A stretch of 64,000 nucleotides of DNA, from NCBI RefSeq assembly GCF_039522585.1, contig NZ_BAAADR010000012.1; one strand, 5' to 3'. Made by a program: the position numbers and the translations under genes. Under the pieces are notes generated by a model. It did no database searches and was not told the origin of the DNA. It saw nothing but the letters and a program-made list of their open reading frames with translations. The DNA comes from Bisbaumannia salifodinae (GTDB lineage Bacteria; Pseudomonadota; Gammaproteobacteria; Pseudomonadales; Halomonadaceae). Each line of letters starts with the position of its first letter. Position 1 is the stretch's first letter. Below are positions 22,317-31,815 of this stretch, piece after piece.

Positions 22317-23260
22317 CAGCGCAGCAGGTCGGCGAGGCGCTCCAGCAGCTCGCGCTGATCCGCGCCGTCGAGCCCCTCGATGATGCGGACCCGGCTACCC
22401 TCGCTTCCTGCGCCCTCGACCCGCAGGCGCACCGCCCGGGGCTCGGGATCATCTCGCCAGATCGCCAGGGCGGCCAGCATCCCCTCCCCCTGCCCACGCA
22501 GGCGCTGCGGCAGGTAGGCGACCCGGAACTCCCGGGCCGTGGCGTCGCGTTCCAGCAGGCGCTGGAAGTCGGCGTCATCGAAGCGGCCGGCCAGCTGATA
22601 ATCGAGCTCGCTCCAGACCCGCTCGGCGTCCGCCGGCACGCTCAGCGCCCATCCCTCGCTGGTGGGCTGCACCGCCAGGAGCGCCGCCGATGCCTCGGCG
22701 CTGGCGGCCAGGGCCGAGGCGCTGGCGCTCTGTCCCTGCATCTCGAAATAGCCGGCCAGGGCACTCAGGCAGGCGGCATGACTGCGCCCGGCGGCCTCGC
22801 AGCGTACCTCGCTGGCGCCGCCGCGCAGGGCGCTCTGCACCGTGAAGCGCCCCTGGGGGGTGGCGAGGATCCCCTGGCGGGCGTCCCGCTGTGTCACGGT
22901 CAGGCCCTGGCGCTCGACGAACTCTTCCAGCATCGGCCACACCGCCGCGGGAGCCGCGGCCACCACCAGCCAGCGGTCATCGCCGCGTTCCCGGGATTCG
23001 ACGAAGGCCTCGGGAGTGTGGCGCACCGCGCTGCCCGCCGCCGGCCGGGGTGCCCCCTCCGTTGAGGCGGCGATGCGCCCCTGGGGCACGGGCATGGCGC
23101 CGGCAACGGCATCGCCTCCCCCCGGCAGCCGCAGCGGCTCGGCGATCTCCGCCTCACCGTAGTCGAGGTTGCGATCATGATAGTAACCATCGCGGGCGCA
23201 ACCGGCGGTCGCCAGGGCCAGAGCCACGACCAGCGGGGTCCATTTCAGCGCAGGGTTCAT
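22316..23260 (-). CDS. bamC: Outer membrane assembly lipoprotein BamC
   Basis: A lipoprotein of the BAM complex that inserts beta-barrel proteins. The start at 23260 follows AAGGTGG and gives a lipoprotein signal with lipobox ATAGC, so Cys21 is the lipidated residue. The 314-residue protein then has a long unstructured N-terminal part and two helix-grip-like repeats (about 90-190 and 205-310). Sequence similarity is low, as is usual for BamC, but position between dapA and purC, length and lipobox support it. An upstream frame extension to 23422 was discarded. Confidence 0.9.
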   Translation of the reverse strand: MNPALKWTPLVVALALATAGCARDGYYHDRNLDYGEAEIAEPLRLPGGGDAVAGAMPVPQGRIAASTEGAPRPAAGSAVRHTPEAFVESRERGDDRWLVVAAAPAAVWPMLEEFVERQGLTVTQRDARQGILATPQGRFTVQSALRGGASEVRCEAAGRSHAACLSALAGYFEMQGQSASASALAASAEASAALLAVQPTSEGWALSVPADAERVWSELDYQLAGRFDDADFQRLLERDATAREFRVAYLPQRLRGQGEGMLAALAIWRDDPEPRAVRLRVEGAGSEGSRVRIIEGLDGADQRELLERLADLLR

Positions 23261-23298
23261 GCATCCACCTTGAGTTGTCTTGCCGGTGTCGCCCGGTC

Positions 23299-24183
23299 TC
23301 AGGATTCGATCAGACCCGCCAGTTGCAGGGCCTCGCTCACCGTGGAGTGGTATTTCTCCGAGAGCCAGGTCAGGGGCAGGCGGATACCGGCCTCGGCCAG
23401 GCCCATGCGGTGCAGGGCCCACTTGACGGGAATCGGATTGGACTCGACGCCCAGCACGGTGTGCAGCGGCATCAGTCGGGTATTGATCTGGTGGGCCCGC
23501 TCGGCATCGCCGGCCATGGCGGTGACGCAGAGATCATGCATGGCCCGGGGCGCCACATTGGCGGTCACCGAGATATCGCCGTGGCCGCCCATCAGCATAT
23601 AGTCGCAGGCGGTGCCGTCGTCGCCGGAATAGAGCATGAAGTCGCTGCCCTTGAGCCGATCGATCAGCTCCTGGGCCCGCTCCAGGTTACCGGTGGCATC
23701 CTTGAGCCCGACGATATTGTCCACCTCGGCGAGGCGCAGCACCGTCTCGTTATAGAGATCGGAGCAGGTGCGTCCCGGCACGTTGTAGAGGATCACCGGC
23801 AGTTGGCTGCCCTCGGCCACCGCCTTGAAGTGGCGATAGAGCCCTTCCTGGGTGGGCTTGTTGTAGTAGGGACAGACCGACAGGCAGTAATCGGCGCCGA
23901 CCTCGCTGGCATAGCGGGCCAGTTCTACCGCCTCGGAGGTGGCATTGGCACCGGTACCGGCGATCACCGGGATACGGCCGTTGACCTCCTCCACCACGGT
24001 GCGAATCACGTCGAAATGCTCGGCAAACGACATGGTGGTGGGCTCACCGGTGGTGCCGGCGGCGACGATGCCGTCGGTGCCATTCTCCAGATGGAAGTTG
24101 ACCAGGCGACGCAGTGCCTCCCAGTCGATCTCGCCGTCCACCTTCATGGGCGTCGCCAGGGCGACGATACTGCCTGTGATCAT
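23299..24183 (-). CDS. dapA: 4-hydroxy-tetrahydrodipicolinate synthase
   Basis: Condenses pyruvate with aspartate semialdehyde, the first committed step to diaminopimelate and lysine. The 294 residues show AAGTTGEPTT near residue 42, YYNKPTQEGLYRHF, the catalytic Tyr in YNVPGRT and the Schiff-base Lys in GLKDATGNLER (about 161). The ATG follows GGAGAGGAAAG. bamC lies 38 bp downstream. Confidence 0.98.
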   Translation of the reverse strand: MITGSIVALATPMKVDGEIDWEALRRLVNFHLENGTDGIVAAGTTGEPTTMSFAEHFDVIRTVVEEVNGRIPVIAGTGANATSEAVELARYASEVGADYCLSVCPYYNKPTQEGLYRHFKAVAEGSQLPVILYNVPGRTCSDLYNETVLRLAEVDNIVGLKDATGNLERAQELIDRLKGSDFMLYSGDDGTACDYMLMGGHGDISVTANVAPRAMHDLCVTAMAGDAERAHQINTRLMPLHTVLGVESNPIPVKWALHRMGLAEAGIRLPLTWLSEKYHSTVSEALQLAGLIES

Positions 24184-24405
24184 TATCTTTCCTCTCCAAT
24201 CGACGACCGCCTCGGCACCTGGCCGCGATTCGGCGGCACGACCCGGCTCGGCGCGGGGCGCCCAATAGGCCTAGATGGTACTCAGGCGACGAAAGTCTGT
24301 ACAGAACCGAAGGCGGGCCTCAGCGGGATTGGCCCTTTACAGGGCCGGCGGCCTTGCGTGTAATCGACCCCTTCGCATGGATTTCACCGACTCAGGAGAC
24401 TCGTC

Positions 24406-24876
24406 ATGAGCGTCAGCATCGGTCAGCCCGTTCCCGATTTCACCGCCCAGGCCACCGGCGACACCACCGTCAGCCTCGCCGAGCTGAAGGGGAAGCAGGT
24501 GGTGATCTACTTCTACCCCAAGGCCAGCACCCCGGGCTGCACCACCGAGGGGGGCGACTTCCGCGACCGCAAAGCGGAGTTCGAGGCCGCCAACACGGTG
24601 GTCCTCGGCGTCTCCCGGGACGGCATCCGTGCCCAGGAGAACTTCAAGGCCAAGCAGGGCTTCAATTTCGAACTGATCTCCGACAAGGACGAGGCGGTCT
24701 GCCACTTGTTCGACGTCATCAAGCTCAAGAAGCTCTACGGCAAGGAGCACCTAGGCATCGAGCGCAGTACCTTCCTGATCGACGCCGACGGCAAGCTGGC
24801 CCGGGAGTGGCGCAAGGTCAAGGTGGCCGGCCATGCCCAGGAAGTGCTGGAGGCGGCCCAGGCGCTCGCCGGCTAA
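24406..24876 (+). CDS. bcp: Thiol peroxidase, Bcp/PrxQ type
   Basis: Reduces peroxides using thioredoxin. The 156 residues have the peroxidatic Cys45 in TPGCTTEG and the AhpC/TSA fold. The resolving Cys that E. coli Bcp carries five residues later is absent here (Gly), so it may act as a 1-Cys enzyme or use Cys near residue 98 (AVCHLF). AGGAG precedes the ATG. It is convergent with perM, 5 bp apart; bcp beside perM is a common gammaproteobacterial arrangement. Confidence 0.95.
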   Translation: MSVSIGQPVPDFTAQATGDTTVSLAELKGKQVVIYFYPKASTPGCTTEGGDFRDRKAEFEAANTVVLGVSRDGIRAQENFKAKQGFNFELISDKDEAVCHLFDVIKLKKLYGKEHLGIERSTFLIDADGKLAREWRKVKVAGHAQEVLEAAQALAG

Positions 24877-24881
24877 GGCGG

Positions 24882-25982
24882 CTAGGCGTCGTCCCCCTGG
24901 TTCGCCGATAGGCTCTCGAGGCGCTCCTGGATCCCCCGCGGCCAGGCATAGACCAGCGCCTTGAGAAGGGTGGCCAGGGGAATGGCGAAGAAGATCCCCC
25001 AGAAGCCCCAGATGCCGCCGAAGAACAGCACCGCCACGATGATCGATACCGGATGCAGGTTGACCGCCTCGGAGAACAGCACCGGTACCAGCACATTGCC
25101 GTCCAGGGCCTGGATGACCCCATAGGCCAGCACCACATAGAGGAACTGGTCGCTCAGGCCGAAGTGGAACCCCGCCACCGCCGCCACCGGCAGGGTGGCC
25201 ACGGCGGCGCCGATATAGGGCACCAGCACCGAGAAACCCACCAGTACCCCCAGCAGCGCCGAATAGGGCAGCCCGAAGAAGGCGAACGTCAGGAAGGCCA
25301 CGCTGCCGACGATAATGATCTCGATAAACTTGCCGCGCACATAGTTGGCGATCTGGGCATCCATTTCCCGCCAGATTCGCGTCATCAGGTCGCGCCGGCG
25401 AGGCAGCATCAACAGCAGGAAGCCCACCAGCCGCTCGCGGTCCTTGAGCATGAAGAAGACCAGGATCGGCACCAGCACCAGGTAGATGATCAGATCGAGC
25501 AAGTTGCCCAGGGAGGCCAGTGACAGGCTCAGGGCCCGCTGCCCTACCTGGGTCAGCTCGCGCCCGGCCATGGCGATCCACTCCTGCACCTGATCCGGGG
25601 TCACCAGGTTGGGGTAACGCATCTGCAGCTCATCCAGCCACCGCTGACTGCTGGCGAACATCCGCGGTATCTCCTGGAGCAGGGTCACCAGCTGATTCCA
25701 GATCAGCGGCATCAGGATCAGGGCCATGGCCAGCAGCAGGCCGATAAAGCCAAGGAAGACCAGGATCACCGCCAGCAGATGGGGCAGGCGACGGCGCTCC
25801 AGCCAGTTCACCGCCCCCTGCAGCAGGAAGGCGATCACCAGGGCGGTAAAGAAGGGCGCCAGCATCTTGCCGAACCAGATCACTGCGGCGAAGCCGAGCA
25901 CCAGCACCACCAGCAGGATCACCGCCTCCTCGTCGGAGAAATAGTGCTCGATCCAGCCCTTGAAGACGGACCTGAGGGTCAT
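24882..25982 (-). CDS. perM: AI-2E family transporter, PerM-like
   Basis: An integral membrane protein of 366 residues with hydrophobic segments grouped at about 20-55, 65-95, 155-180 and 220-345, including the motif GFSVLVPYIGAAVATLP typical of the AI-2E/PerM family (PF01594). Substrate is uncertain; relatives export AI-2 or act as ion antiporters. It overlaps the upstream TusA-like gene by 4 bp, so the two are coupled. Confidence 0.87.
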   Translation of the reverse strand: MTLRSVFKGWIEHYFSDEEAVILLVVLVLGFAAVIWFGKMLAPFFTALVIAFLLQGAVNWLERRRLPHLLAVILVFLGFIGLLLAMALILMPLIWNQLVTLLQEIPRMFASSQRWLDELQMRYPNLVTPDQVQEWIAMAGRELTQVGQRALSLSLASLGNLLDLIIYLVLVPILVFFMLKDRERLVGFLLLMLPRRRDLMTRIWREMDAQIANYVRGKFIEIIIVGSVAFLTFAFFGLPYSALLGVLVGFSVLVPYIGAAVATLPVAAVAGFHFGLSDQFLYVVLAYGVIQALDGNVLVPVLFSEAVNLHPVSIIVAVLFFGGIWGFWGIFFAIPLATLLKALVYAWPRGIQERLESLSANQGDDA

Positions 25983-26230
25983 GAGGCGCTGTCCCCGTCG
26001 GCCTTGCGCAGCCAGTAATGGTAGACGCCGTCGCGCTCTTCGCGGGCTTCCAGGCGATGCCCGCTATGCGCCACGAAGGTCTCGAAATCGGCCCAGGAGC
26101 CGGCATCGGTGGCTCGCACCTCCAACAATTGCCCGGGCGCCAGGCGAGAGAGCGCCTGCTTGGCCTTGAGCAGCGGCAGCGGGCAAGGCAGACCGCAGGC
26201 ATCGAGAAGGTCATCGGGTTGCAGCGCCAT
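25979..26230 (-). CDS. TusA family sulfurtransferase
   Basis: An 83-residue TusA-like protein. The start at 26230 follows GGGAG and gives MALQPDDLLDACGLPCPLP; Cys16 in the CPxP motif is the persulfide-carrying residue of the family. TusA proteins relay sulfur to tRNA thiolation or other acceptors. This one sits with perM rather than with tRNA genes, as do YedF-like paralogs, so tRNA thiolation is not assured. The upstream extension to 26338 has no support. Confidence 0.88.
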   Translation of the reverse strand: MALQPDDLLDACGLPCPLPLLKAKQALSRLAPGQLLEVRATDAGSWADFETFVAHSGHRLEAREERDGVYHYWLRKADGDSAS

Positions 26231-26403
26231 GGGTTCTCCCGGAATACTGGATAAAGACAGGCAGGGACAGGGCCCTCGGCCCTCAACACTAGTGACGGCT
26301 CGCCAGGATAGGTGGCAGGCCCCAGGATTTAAAGGCACTTTGCCGCATGAATCAATGTCAGAACAAGGCCCCCGCCCCTTCCATTCACCGCCCGGGACAC
26401 CTC

Positions 26404-27849
26404 ATGCCACGCACCCTCGCCCCCCTGCTCCTCGCCGCCACCCTGCTGCTGGGCGGCGGTACCGCCCTTCTGGCCCGGGCCGACGATGCCGGCCTACCCA
26501 GCCTGGGCGGAGCCCATGCCAGCCTGTCCCTGAGCGAAGAGCACCGCCTGGGCCGCGCCTGGCTGCGTCAGTTTCGGGCCCGGGCGCCGCTCTGGCACGA
26601 TGCCCACGCCCAGGCCTATGTGGAGCGCCAGATCGCCCGCCTGGCCCCCCACAGTGACCTGCCCGACTCCCGCACCCTGGTGGCGCTGGTGGATAGCCAC
26701 CAGCTCAATGCCTTCGCCGTGCCCGGGGGCGTGGTGGGGGTCAACGCGGGCCTGTTCGCCTTCGCCGAGGATGGCGATGCCTTCGCCTCGGTGATCGCCC
26801 ACGAGCTGGGCCACCTCTCGCAGCGCCACCACGCGCGTCGCATGGAGCGGGCCGAGCAGACCCAGGTACCGGCCATGGCCGCCTTCCTGGCCGGCATGCT
26901 GATCGCCGCCAGCGGCGGCGGCGACGCCGGCATGGGGGTGGCCATGGGCTCCCAGGCGGCCTTTATCCAGGACCAGCTCGCCTATTCCCGGCGCTTCGAG
27001 CAGGAAGCCGACCGCATCGGCCTGCAGGCCATGGCCCAGGCCGGCATCGATCCTCAGGCCATGGTGCGCATGCTGCGCGCCATGCATCGCCTGGTCAGCC
27101 TGCAAGGCGGCATGCCGCCGGAGTTCCTGCTCACCCACCCCCTCACCGAGTCACGGCTCGGCGACGTGGAGGCCCGGGCCGGCCAACTCAGCGTCGAGCG
27201 CACCCGGGACGAGGGCCCGCTCTATGCCATGATCCGTGCCCGGGCCCTGCTGACCATTCATCGCCATGAGCCACGCCGCGCCCTGACCCGGCTGGAGGGG
27301 GCCGATGCCCAGGCTCGCCGCTACCTCGAGGCGCTGATCGCCGCCGAGGAGGGCAATGTGGATGCGGCCCTATCGCAACTGGATGCCCTGGCCCGGGAGC
27401 TGCCCGATCTGGCCCTGCTGCCGGCCAGCGCCGCCGAGGAGGCCTTCGCGGCGGGCCGCATCGAGGAGGCCCTGGAACGCAGCCAACGGCTACTGCGCCT
27501 GATGCCCGACTACCTGCCCACCCAGCGCCTTTATGCCGAGGCCCTGCTGCATCAGGATGCCGATCAGGCTTATCACGCCCTGCGCCGCCTCACCGAGCAG
27601 TACCCCGAGGAGCCCCAACTCTTCACCCTGCTCGCCGAGGCCGCCGGACGCAGCGGGCGCGAGGCCTGGGGCCACCTGGCCCGAGCCGAGCATCTGCAGC
27701 TCACCGGCGAGATCGATCGCGCCATTCGCCAGTTGGAGATCGCCGAGCGGGTGGCCGGTATCGCCGGCGACCCCAGTGCCACGGCGCGGATAGCGCAGCG
27801 CCGCGACGACTTCCTCGGCTATCGGGAAACGCTGGAGAAGTTTCAGTAA
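26404..27849 (+). CDS. bepA: Periplasmic M48 metallopeptidase/chaperone BepA
   Basis: BepA is a zinc protease with a TPR tail that promotes LptD assembly and degrades stalled outer membrane proteins. The start at 26404 gives a signal peptide (MPRTLAPLLLAATLL, likely cut after ARA). The zinc motif HELGHLSQRH is followed by the third ligand in FEQEADRIG, and TPR-like helices fill about 290-481. The 481-residue length agrees with E. coli BepA. An earlier ATG at 26347 would add a poor leader. Confidence 0.92.
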   Translation: MPRTLAPLLLAATLLLGGGTALLARADDAGLPSLGGAHASLSLSEEHRLGRAWLRQFRARAPLWHDAHAQAYVERQIARLAPHSDLPDSRTLVALVDSHQLNAFAVPGGVVGVNAGLFAFAEDGDAFASVIAHELGHLSQRHHARRMERAEQTQVPAMAAFLAGMLIAASGGGDAGMGVAMGSQAAFIQDQLAYSRRFEQEADRIGLQAMAQAGIDPQAMVRMLRAMHRLVSLQGGMPPEFLLTHPLTESRLGDVEARAGQLSVERTRDEGPLYAMIRARALLTIHRHEPRRALTRLEGADAQARRYLEALIAAEEGNVDAALSQLDALARELPDLALLPASAAEEAFAAGRIEEALERSQRLLRLMPDYLPTQRLYAEALLHQDADQAYHALRRLTEQYPEEPQLFTLLAEAAGRSGREAWGHLARAEHLQLTGEIDRAIRQLEIAERVAGIAGDPSATARIAQRRDDFLGYRETLEKFQ

Positions 27850-27890
27850 AGCCGCAAGCCATCACAGCATACGAGGGGCGGCAAAAAACC

Positions 27891-27926
27891 AAGGAGCCCC
27901 GCAGGCGTTAACCTGCGGGGCTCCTT
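27891..27926 (-). terminator. Strong intrinsic terminator of nadA
   Basis: A perfect 15-bp stem (27891-27905 with 27912-27926), 6-base loop, and a T6 run on the minus strand. It may also end bepA from the other side, with no T run there. Confidence 0.9.
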
Positions 27927-27945
27927 GAGGCCTGCTCCCTGGCGC

Positions 27946-28974
27946 TCACTTCTGGAAGTTAAGCATCCGCTCCAGGGGCTTGAGGGCGGCATGACGCAGG
28001 GCATCGTCGACGAAGATCTCGCCGCCGCCCTCGCGCAGGGCGCCGGCCAGGTTATCCAGGGCGTTCATGGCCATCCAGGGACAGTGGGCGCAGCTCTTGC
28101 AGGTGGCACCATTGCCGGCGGTAGGCGCCTCGAAGAGGGTCTTCTCCGGCACCGCCTGCTGCATCTTGAAGAAGATGCCCCGGTCGGTGGCCACGATCAG
28201 CTTGTCCTGGGGCAGCGCCTTGGCCGCCTTGATCAGCTGGGAGGTGGAGCCCGCCACATCGGCCAATTGCACCACCGCCTCCGGGGACTCCGGGTGCACC
28301 AGCACCGCCGCCTCGGGATAGAGGGCCTTGAGGTCCTCGATGCCCTTGGCCTTGAACTCCTCGTGGACGATGCAGGCCCCGTCCCAGAGCAGCATGTCGG
28401 CGCCGGTCTGCTTCTGGATATAACCGCCCAGGTGCTTGTCCGGGGCCCAGAGGATCTTCTCGCCCCTGGCGTGCAGGTGTTCGATCACGTCCACGGCGAT
28501 GGCGGAGGTCACCACCCAGTCGGCGCGGGCCTTCACCGCCGCCGAGGTGTTGGCATAGACCACCACGGTGCGGTCGGGGTGCTGGTCGCAGAAGGCGCTG
28601 AACTCGTCCGCCGGGCAACCCACGTCCAGGGAGCAGGTGGCCTCCAGGGTCGGCATCAGCACGCGTTTCTCCGGCGAGAGGATCTTGGCGGTCTCGCCCA
28701 TGAAGCGCACCCCGGCCACCACCAGGGTGTCGGCCTCGTGGCGGGCGCCGAAGCGGGCCATCTCCAGGGAGTCGGCCACACAGCCGCCGGTCTCTTCGGC
28801 GAGCTGCTGGATGGCATCGTCGGTGTAATAGTGTGCCACCAGGACGGCGTTGTTGGCGTTCAGCAGGCGCTTGATCTCTTCGACCCGCGCCTCGTCCTCG
28901 GCGGGAATCCGCGTGGGGCAATAGGCTCGAGCCAGATGCTCGCGCACCTCGGCCCGGGAAGTCATGATCGTCAT
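27946..28974 (-). CDS. nadA: Quinolinate synthase A
   Basis: An iron-sulfur enzyme that condenses iminoaspartate with dihydroxyacetone phosphate to quinolinate. From the ATG at 28974 (342 residues, MTIMTSRAEV) it has LVAHYYTDDAIQQLAEETGG, the cysteine regions GGCVADS and EATCSLDVGC, and the C-terminal CKSCAHCPWM. These supply the 4Fe-4S ligands. A longer frame to 29088 lacks family similarity, and the SD before 28974 is weak, so the start is moderately sure. NadB is not in the window; NadC is at 19 kb. Confidence 0.96.
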   Translation of the reverse strand: MTIMTSRAEVREHLARAYCPTRIPAEDEARVEEIKRLLNANNAVLVAHYYTDDAIQQLAEETGGCVADSLEMARFGARHEADTLVVAGVRFMGETAKILSPEKRVLMPTLEATCSLDVGCPADEFSAFCDQHPDRTVVVYANTSAAVKARADWVVTSAIAVDVIEHLHARGEKILWAPDKHLGGYIQKQTGADMLLWDGACIVHEEFKAKGIEDLKALYPEAAVLVHPESPEAVVQLADVAGSTSQLIKAAKALPQDKLIVATDRGIFFKMQQAVPEKTLFEAPTAGNGATCKSCAHCPWMAMNALDNLAGALREGGGEIFVDDALRHAALKPLERMLNFQK

Positions 28975-29756
28975 CGTGTCTACCACTGTGACTGGCAGGG
29001 GCTCCCCCTGCGTTTCAGCAGGTACCGTCGTTTGCACGCTCCGCGCAGGACGATACGCCAGAGGGCCAACCCTTGCGTCTCTCGCCATGGTCGACCCGAA
29101 CCCCTATTCTAGACCAGAAAGGTGGGGTATTGACCAGCCCCGGCCAGAAAAGCGTCATACGAGTGGAATGGGGACACCGCCCGGCAGGATCAAGGGCTCT
29201 CGAGGTGGCGGCATCGTGGCCATCAGTGTGCCAGCGCACCGACGGCGGCCTGCCGTTCCGCCATAGTCATACGACCGATGCTTCACGAGATCGTGAAAGC
29301 CGGCCAGTGACACGAGGTCGCCATGCCAACCCCCATCCCTCATCCAGCCTCCCCTCCCAAGACTGCATTCAAGAAATTCACGCGCCTGCCCGACCACGAG
29401 CCAGGCAAACAGCAGCACGGCTATCCCTTCAAGCCGCAACGCCTGCCCGAGGCATAATGCCAATCCGTTATGCCCATCCTCAAACAGCCGATGATGCGGT
29501 CTTCCCGTGCCAGAGCCACTGACACGGGAAGGTCCATACACTTCAAACGCCATTGATGGCATCGCCAAGGTGGCCCTGTTTCGCCACCTCTCCATGAGGC
29601 ATGGCCGTCAACCACCTCACGTCCTGAAGCTTGCCGCGCTTTCCCTCCTTCATGCGACAGACTTCGCCGCCGGCAATGCAGGAGGTGCTCGGCGACGTGG
29701 ACCCGGCCTGCATGTCATCTTCGACGTTGTATCTACGCTTCGACCGGGCCGTTCAA
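28975..29756. other. Gene-poor stretch (782 bp) between nadA and csbD
   Basis: Contains the nadA 5' region with a TAGAAT -10-like box at 29106-29111 on the minus strand. Several overlapping frames of 60-150 codons exist on both strands, but none has a ribosome binding site plus a recognisable protein. Composition is less GC-biased than neighbouring genes. It may be decayed coding DNA. Confidence 0.6.
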
Positions 29757-29960
29757 TCATTCATCCTTGGCCCTCCTGGCTTCATCCCTGGCCTTCCTGA
29801 TATCGCTCTTGATATCTCCATACTTGGCTTCGGCCTTGCCGCCATGCTTCTCGGCCTTACCCTGGTACTCCATGCCTTTGTCGCCGGTCACCTTGCCTGC
29901 AACCTCCTTGACCTTCCCCTTCGCCTCGTTCGCATGACCTTTAACCTGATTCTTGTTCAT
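29757..29960 (-). CDS. CsbD family stress-response protein
   Basis: A 67-residue, Lys/Glu/Gly-rich hydrophilic protein starting MNKNQVKGHANEAKGKVKE, the CsbD signature, with a second half (KAEKHGGKAEAKYGDIKSD) repeating the pattern. CsbD-like proteins are abundant, general-stress-induced and of unknown molecular role. GGAG lies 10 bp before the ATG at 29960. A longer frame (to 30182) is non-coding 5' region. It lies in a stress-type block with an OmpA remnant and Crp-like regulators. Confidence 0.88.
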   Translation of the reverse strand: MNKNQVKGHANEAKGKVKEVAGKVTGDKGMEYQGKAEKHGGKAEAKYGDIKSDIRKARDEARRAKDE

Positions 29961-30463
29961 GAGCCGTTCTCCAGGTGATTGTTTCATTTGGGTTATTCCC
30001 TTCACCATGAACTCATATAGAGGCAGGGCGAGGTTCTCAATACCTATATAGTTGAAGCCCCAGGCATGATCTGTGCGGTGTCCAATACATGCGGAGACTG
30101 GCATGTAGCATGACTCCATCAAGCCCAGCCAAGACCAGTGTTCTTGGGGGTGAATCTTCTCCTCATCGTGGCTGGCACTCATACGGAAAGGCAGACACGC
30201 ACGACTGACAGCAGCTCACCCTCCACCTGACAGCACTGTAATCACCCCGGAGAGATTGCCTTGCAGACGCATGGGGACTGCGTCACCGGACGACGATCAG
30301 GTGTTCGCTACCGCACCGACAAAGCGTTCGCTTATGCCCACCCTAAAATGGCATTCCCAGGACTCGGGAACCGCGCTCTAGGCTCAGGAGGGTTCGGCAG
30401 CCTGCCGCCAGAAACAATGATGAAGAAGCTAGCCGCGCTGCCCCTTTCCGCCGCCACTGTCCC
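29961..30463. other. Gap (about 500 bp) upstream of csbD; no intact gene seen
   Basis: Holds the csbD promoter region and 5' remnants of an OmpA-like gene. A palindrome-like site resembling two others near 32.8 kb lies at 30302-30319 (TGTTCGCTACCGCACCGA). Frames on the plus strand here lack recognisable protein sequence. Confidence 0.5.
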
Positions 30464-30765
30464 GGGATCGGGAACACCATGGCCGATATCATCGAGCAGC
30501 ACCCGAATGAGATTTTCCTGGTCGAAGGCCATACCGATGCCACATTGGATCGGACTTGATGAACCTCGGGCTGTCCGATCGGCGAGCAGAAGCCGTCGCC
30601 CTGGCACTGATCGAATACTTCGCCATTCCCCCGGAAAACCTGATCGTACAAGGCTATGGTGAGCGCTATCTGAAACTGGATACCCAGGGGCCCAGCCAGG
30701 AAAACCGACGCGCCAGCGTCCGGCGCATCACCCCGTTGACCGATGCCCGCCTGGTCAACCTCTGA
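30464..30765 (+). pseudogene. OmpA/MotB-type C-terminal domain, frameshifted remnant
   Basis: The frame through the ATG at 30479 reads MADIIEQHPNEIFLVEGHTDA, then hits TGA at 30557-30559. In a shifted frame the fold resumes (IGSDLMNLGLSDRRAEAV) and continues through IPPENLIVQGYGERYLK and ENRRASVRRITPL to the stop at 30763-30765. Together these give the peptidoglycan-binding OmpA motif (GHTDA...NLGLSDRRA...NRRxxVRRI) broken by a 1-base deletion or 2-base insertion near 30541. The N-terminal part is not recognisable upstream. An intact terminator follows, which suggests recent loss. Confidence 0.82.
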
Positions 30766-30796
30766 GAAGCCAGGCCTGAAGCCAAGGCACCGGAAG

Positions 30797-30828
30797 AGCC
30801 GATGAACACTGCGTTCTGTCGGCTTTTT
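30797..30828 (+). terminator. Intrinsic terminator after the OmpA remnant
   Basis: Stem AGCCGA/TCGGCT with an inner GAAC/GTTC stem, followed by TTTTT on the plus strand. Confidence 0.75.
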
Positions 30829-30877
30829 CCTGAGAAGTGGTTGGGTAACTCCTCTCCTGAGTCCGTGCCAGTCGACG

Positions 30878-31600
30878 TTATGGTGCGCCCCCTTCGGTGA
30901 TGACCCGACGGTAGAGGCGTCGATCGGAGGCATAACAGCCACAAGAAGCCTCGATCAGACCCGCCCGGTCCAGCACCGTGATATCCCCACGGTGATAGCG
31001 GATCAACCGTCGCGTCTGAAGCGCCATGGCGGCCTGGGTGATGCCGGCACGACGTACCCCCAGCATCATGGCCAGGAACTCATGGGTGAGATGCAGCCGA
31101 TCCGAATGCGCCCGATCCTGGGTCATCAACAGCCAGCGCGCCAGACGGCCCTCGACCCGATGAAAGTGGGTACATGCCGCCACCCGGGATAGCTGGTGCA
31201 TGAGCACATAGAGATAGCGCCTCAGCAGCGCCTGAAGTGCGGGGCTCTGCGCCAGGTGACGGCCAAAGACGACCACCGGCATGCGCAGTGCCGGCCCTGC
31301 CCCCTGCACCAGGGCGCGCAAGGGCGACTCCTCGAGCCCCAGGATCAAGGGTATCCCCAACATACCTTCACTGCCGACCATCGCCACTTCCAGCCGCTCA
31401 CTGTCACTCAGCTTGGCAATCAAGGAAATGAAGCTGTTGAGGGGAAAATAGGCATGTAAGATCCGCCCGCCGGGCTCGGCGAGCACCTCACCGAACACCA
31501 GGTCGATGGCCTCGCAGCCGTTGAGGAAGGATGCCCTATCCTGACGCGGCAAATTGTCGATAAGGTGGTTGGTCAGCGGACTGGGGGGAGAAGACTTCAT
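30878..31600 (-). CDS. Crp/Fnr-family transcriptional regulator (first of two)
   Basis: The 240 residues form a cyclic-nucleotide-binding-like beta-roll (about 20-140) and a winged helix with LTHEFLAMMLGVRRAGITQA. The region lacks the Arg/Ser cAMP pocket of Crp and Fnr-type N-terminal cysteines, and resembles the large uncharacterised Crp/Fnr group with YFPLNSFISL and GSEGMLGIPL. The ATG at 31600 has AGGAG 10 bp upstream. It is followed on its strand by the OmpA remnant's terminator. Its paralog lies 215 bp upstream in the same direction. Ligand unknown. Confidence 0.85.
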   Translation of the reverse strand: MKSSPPSPLTNHLIDNLPRQDRASFLNGCEAIDLVFGEVLAEPGGRILHAYFPLNSFISLIAKLSDSERLEVAMVGSEGMLGIPLILGLEESPLRALVQGAGPALRMPVVVFGRHLAQSPALQALLRRYLYVLMHQLSRVAACTHFHRVEGRLARWLLMTQDRAHSDRLHLTHEFLAMMLGVRRAGITQAAMALQTRRLIRYHRGDITVLDRAGLIEASCGCYASDRRLYRRVITEGGAP

Positions 31601-31815
31601 GTGCGCGCTCCTGGTGGAAACCGGCAATCGGCACATGGCAAGACATCACCCGGCTCCGACGTCGGCGGCAGCCAGCAGTGAGTGATCGGGCGATCACCGG
31701 TAAGCCGCTAAGTGAACACTGGCACGCCCTTCAGCATGGCGTCGGTGCGCCAGGATACACACGCAGGACACGCCCTGCTCGAGAAGCCACCCGGTCCGCA
31801 CGGGAAATGGCCCCG

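Noticed and set aside
29073..29756. Short overlapping frames between nadA and csbD
   Set aside because: No ribosome binding site, domain or consistent codon pattern; treated as non-coding.
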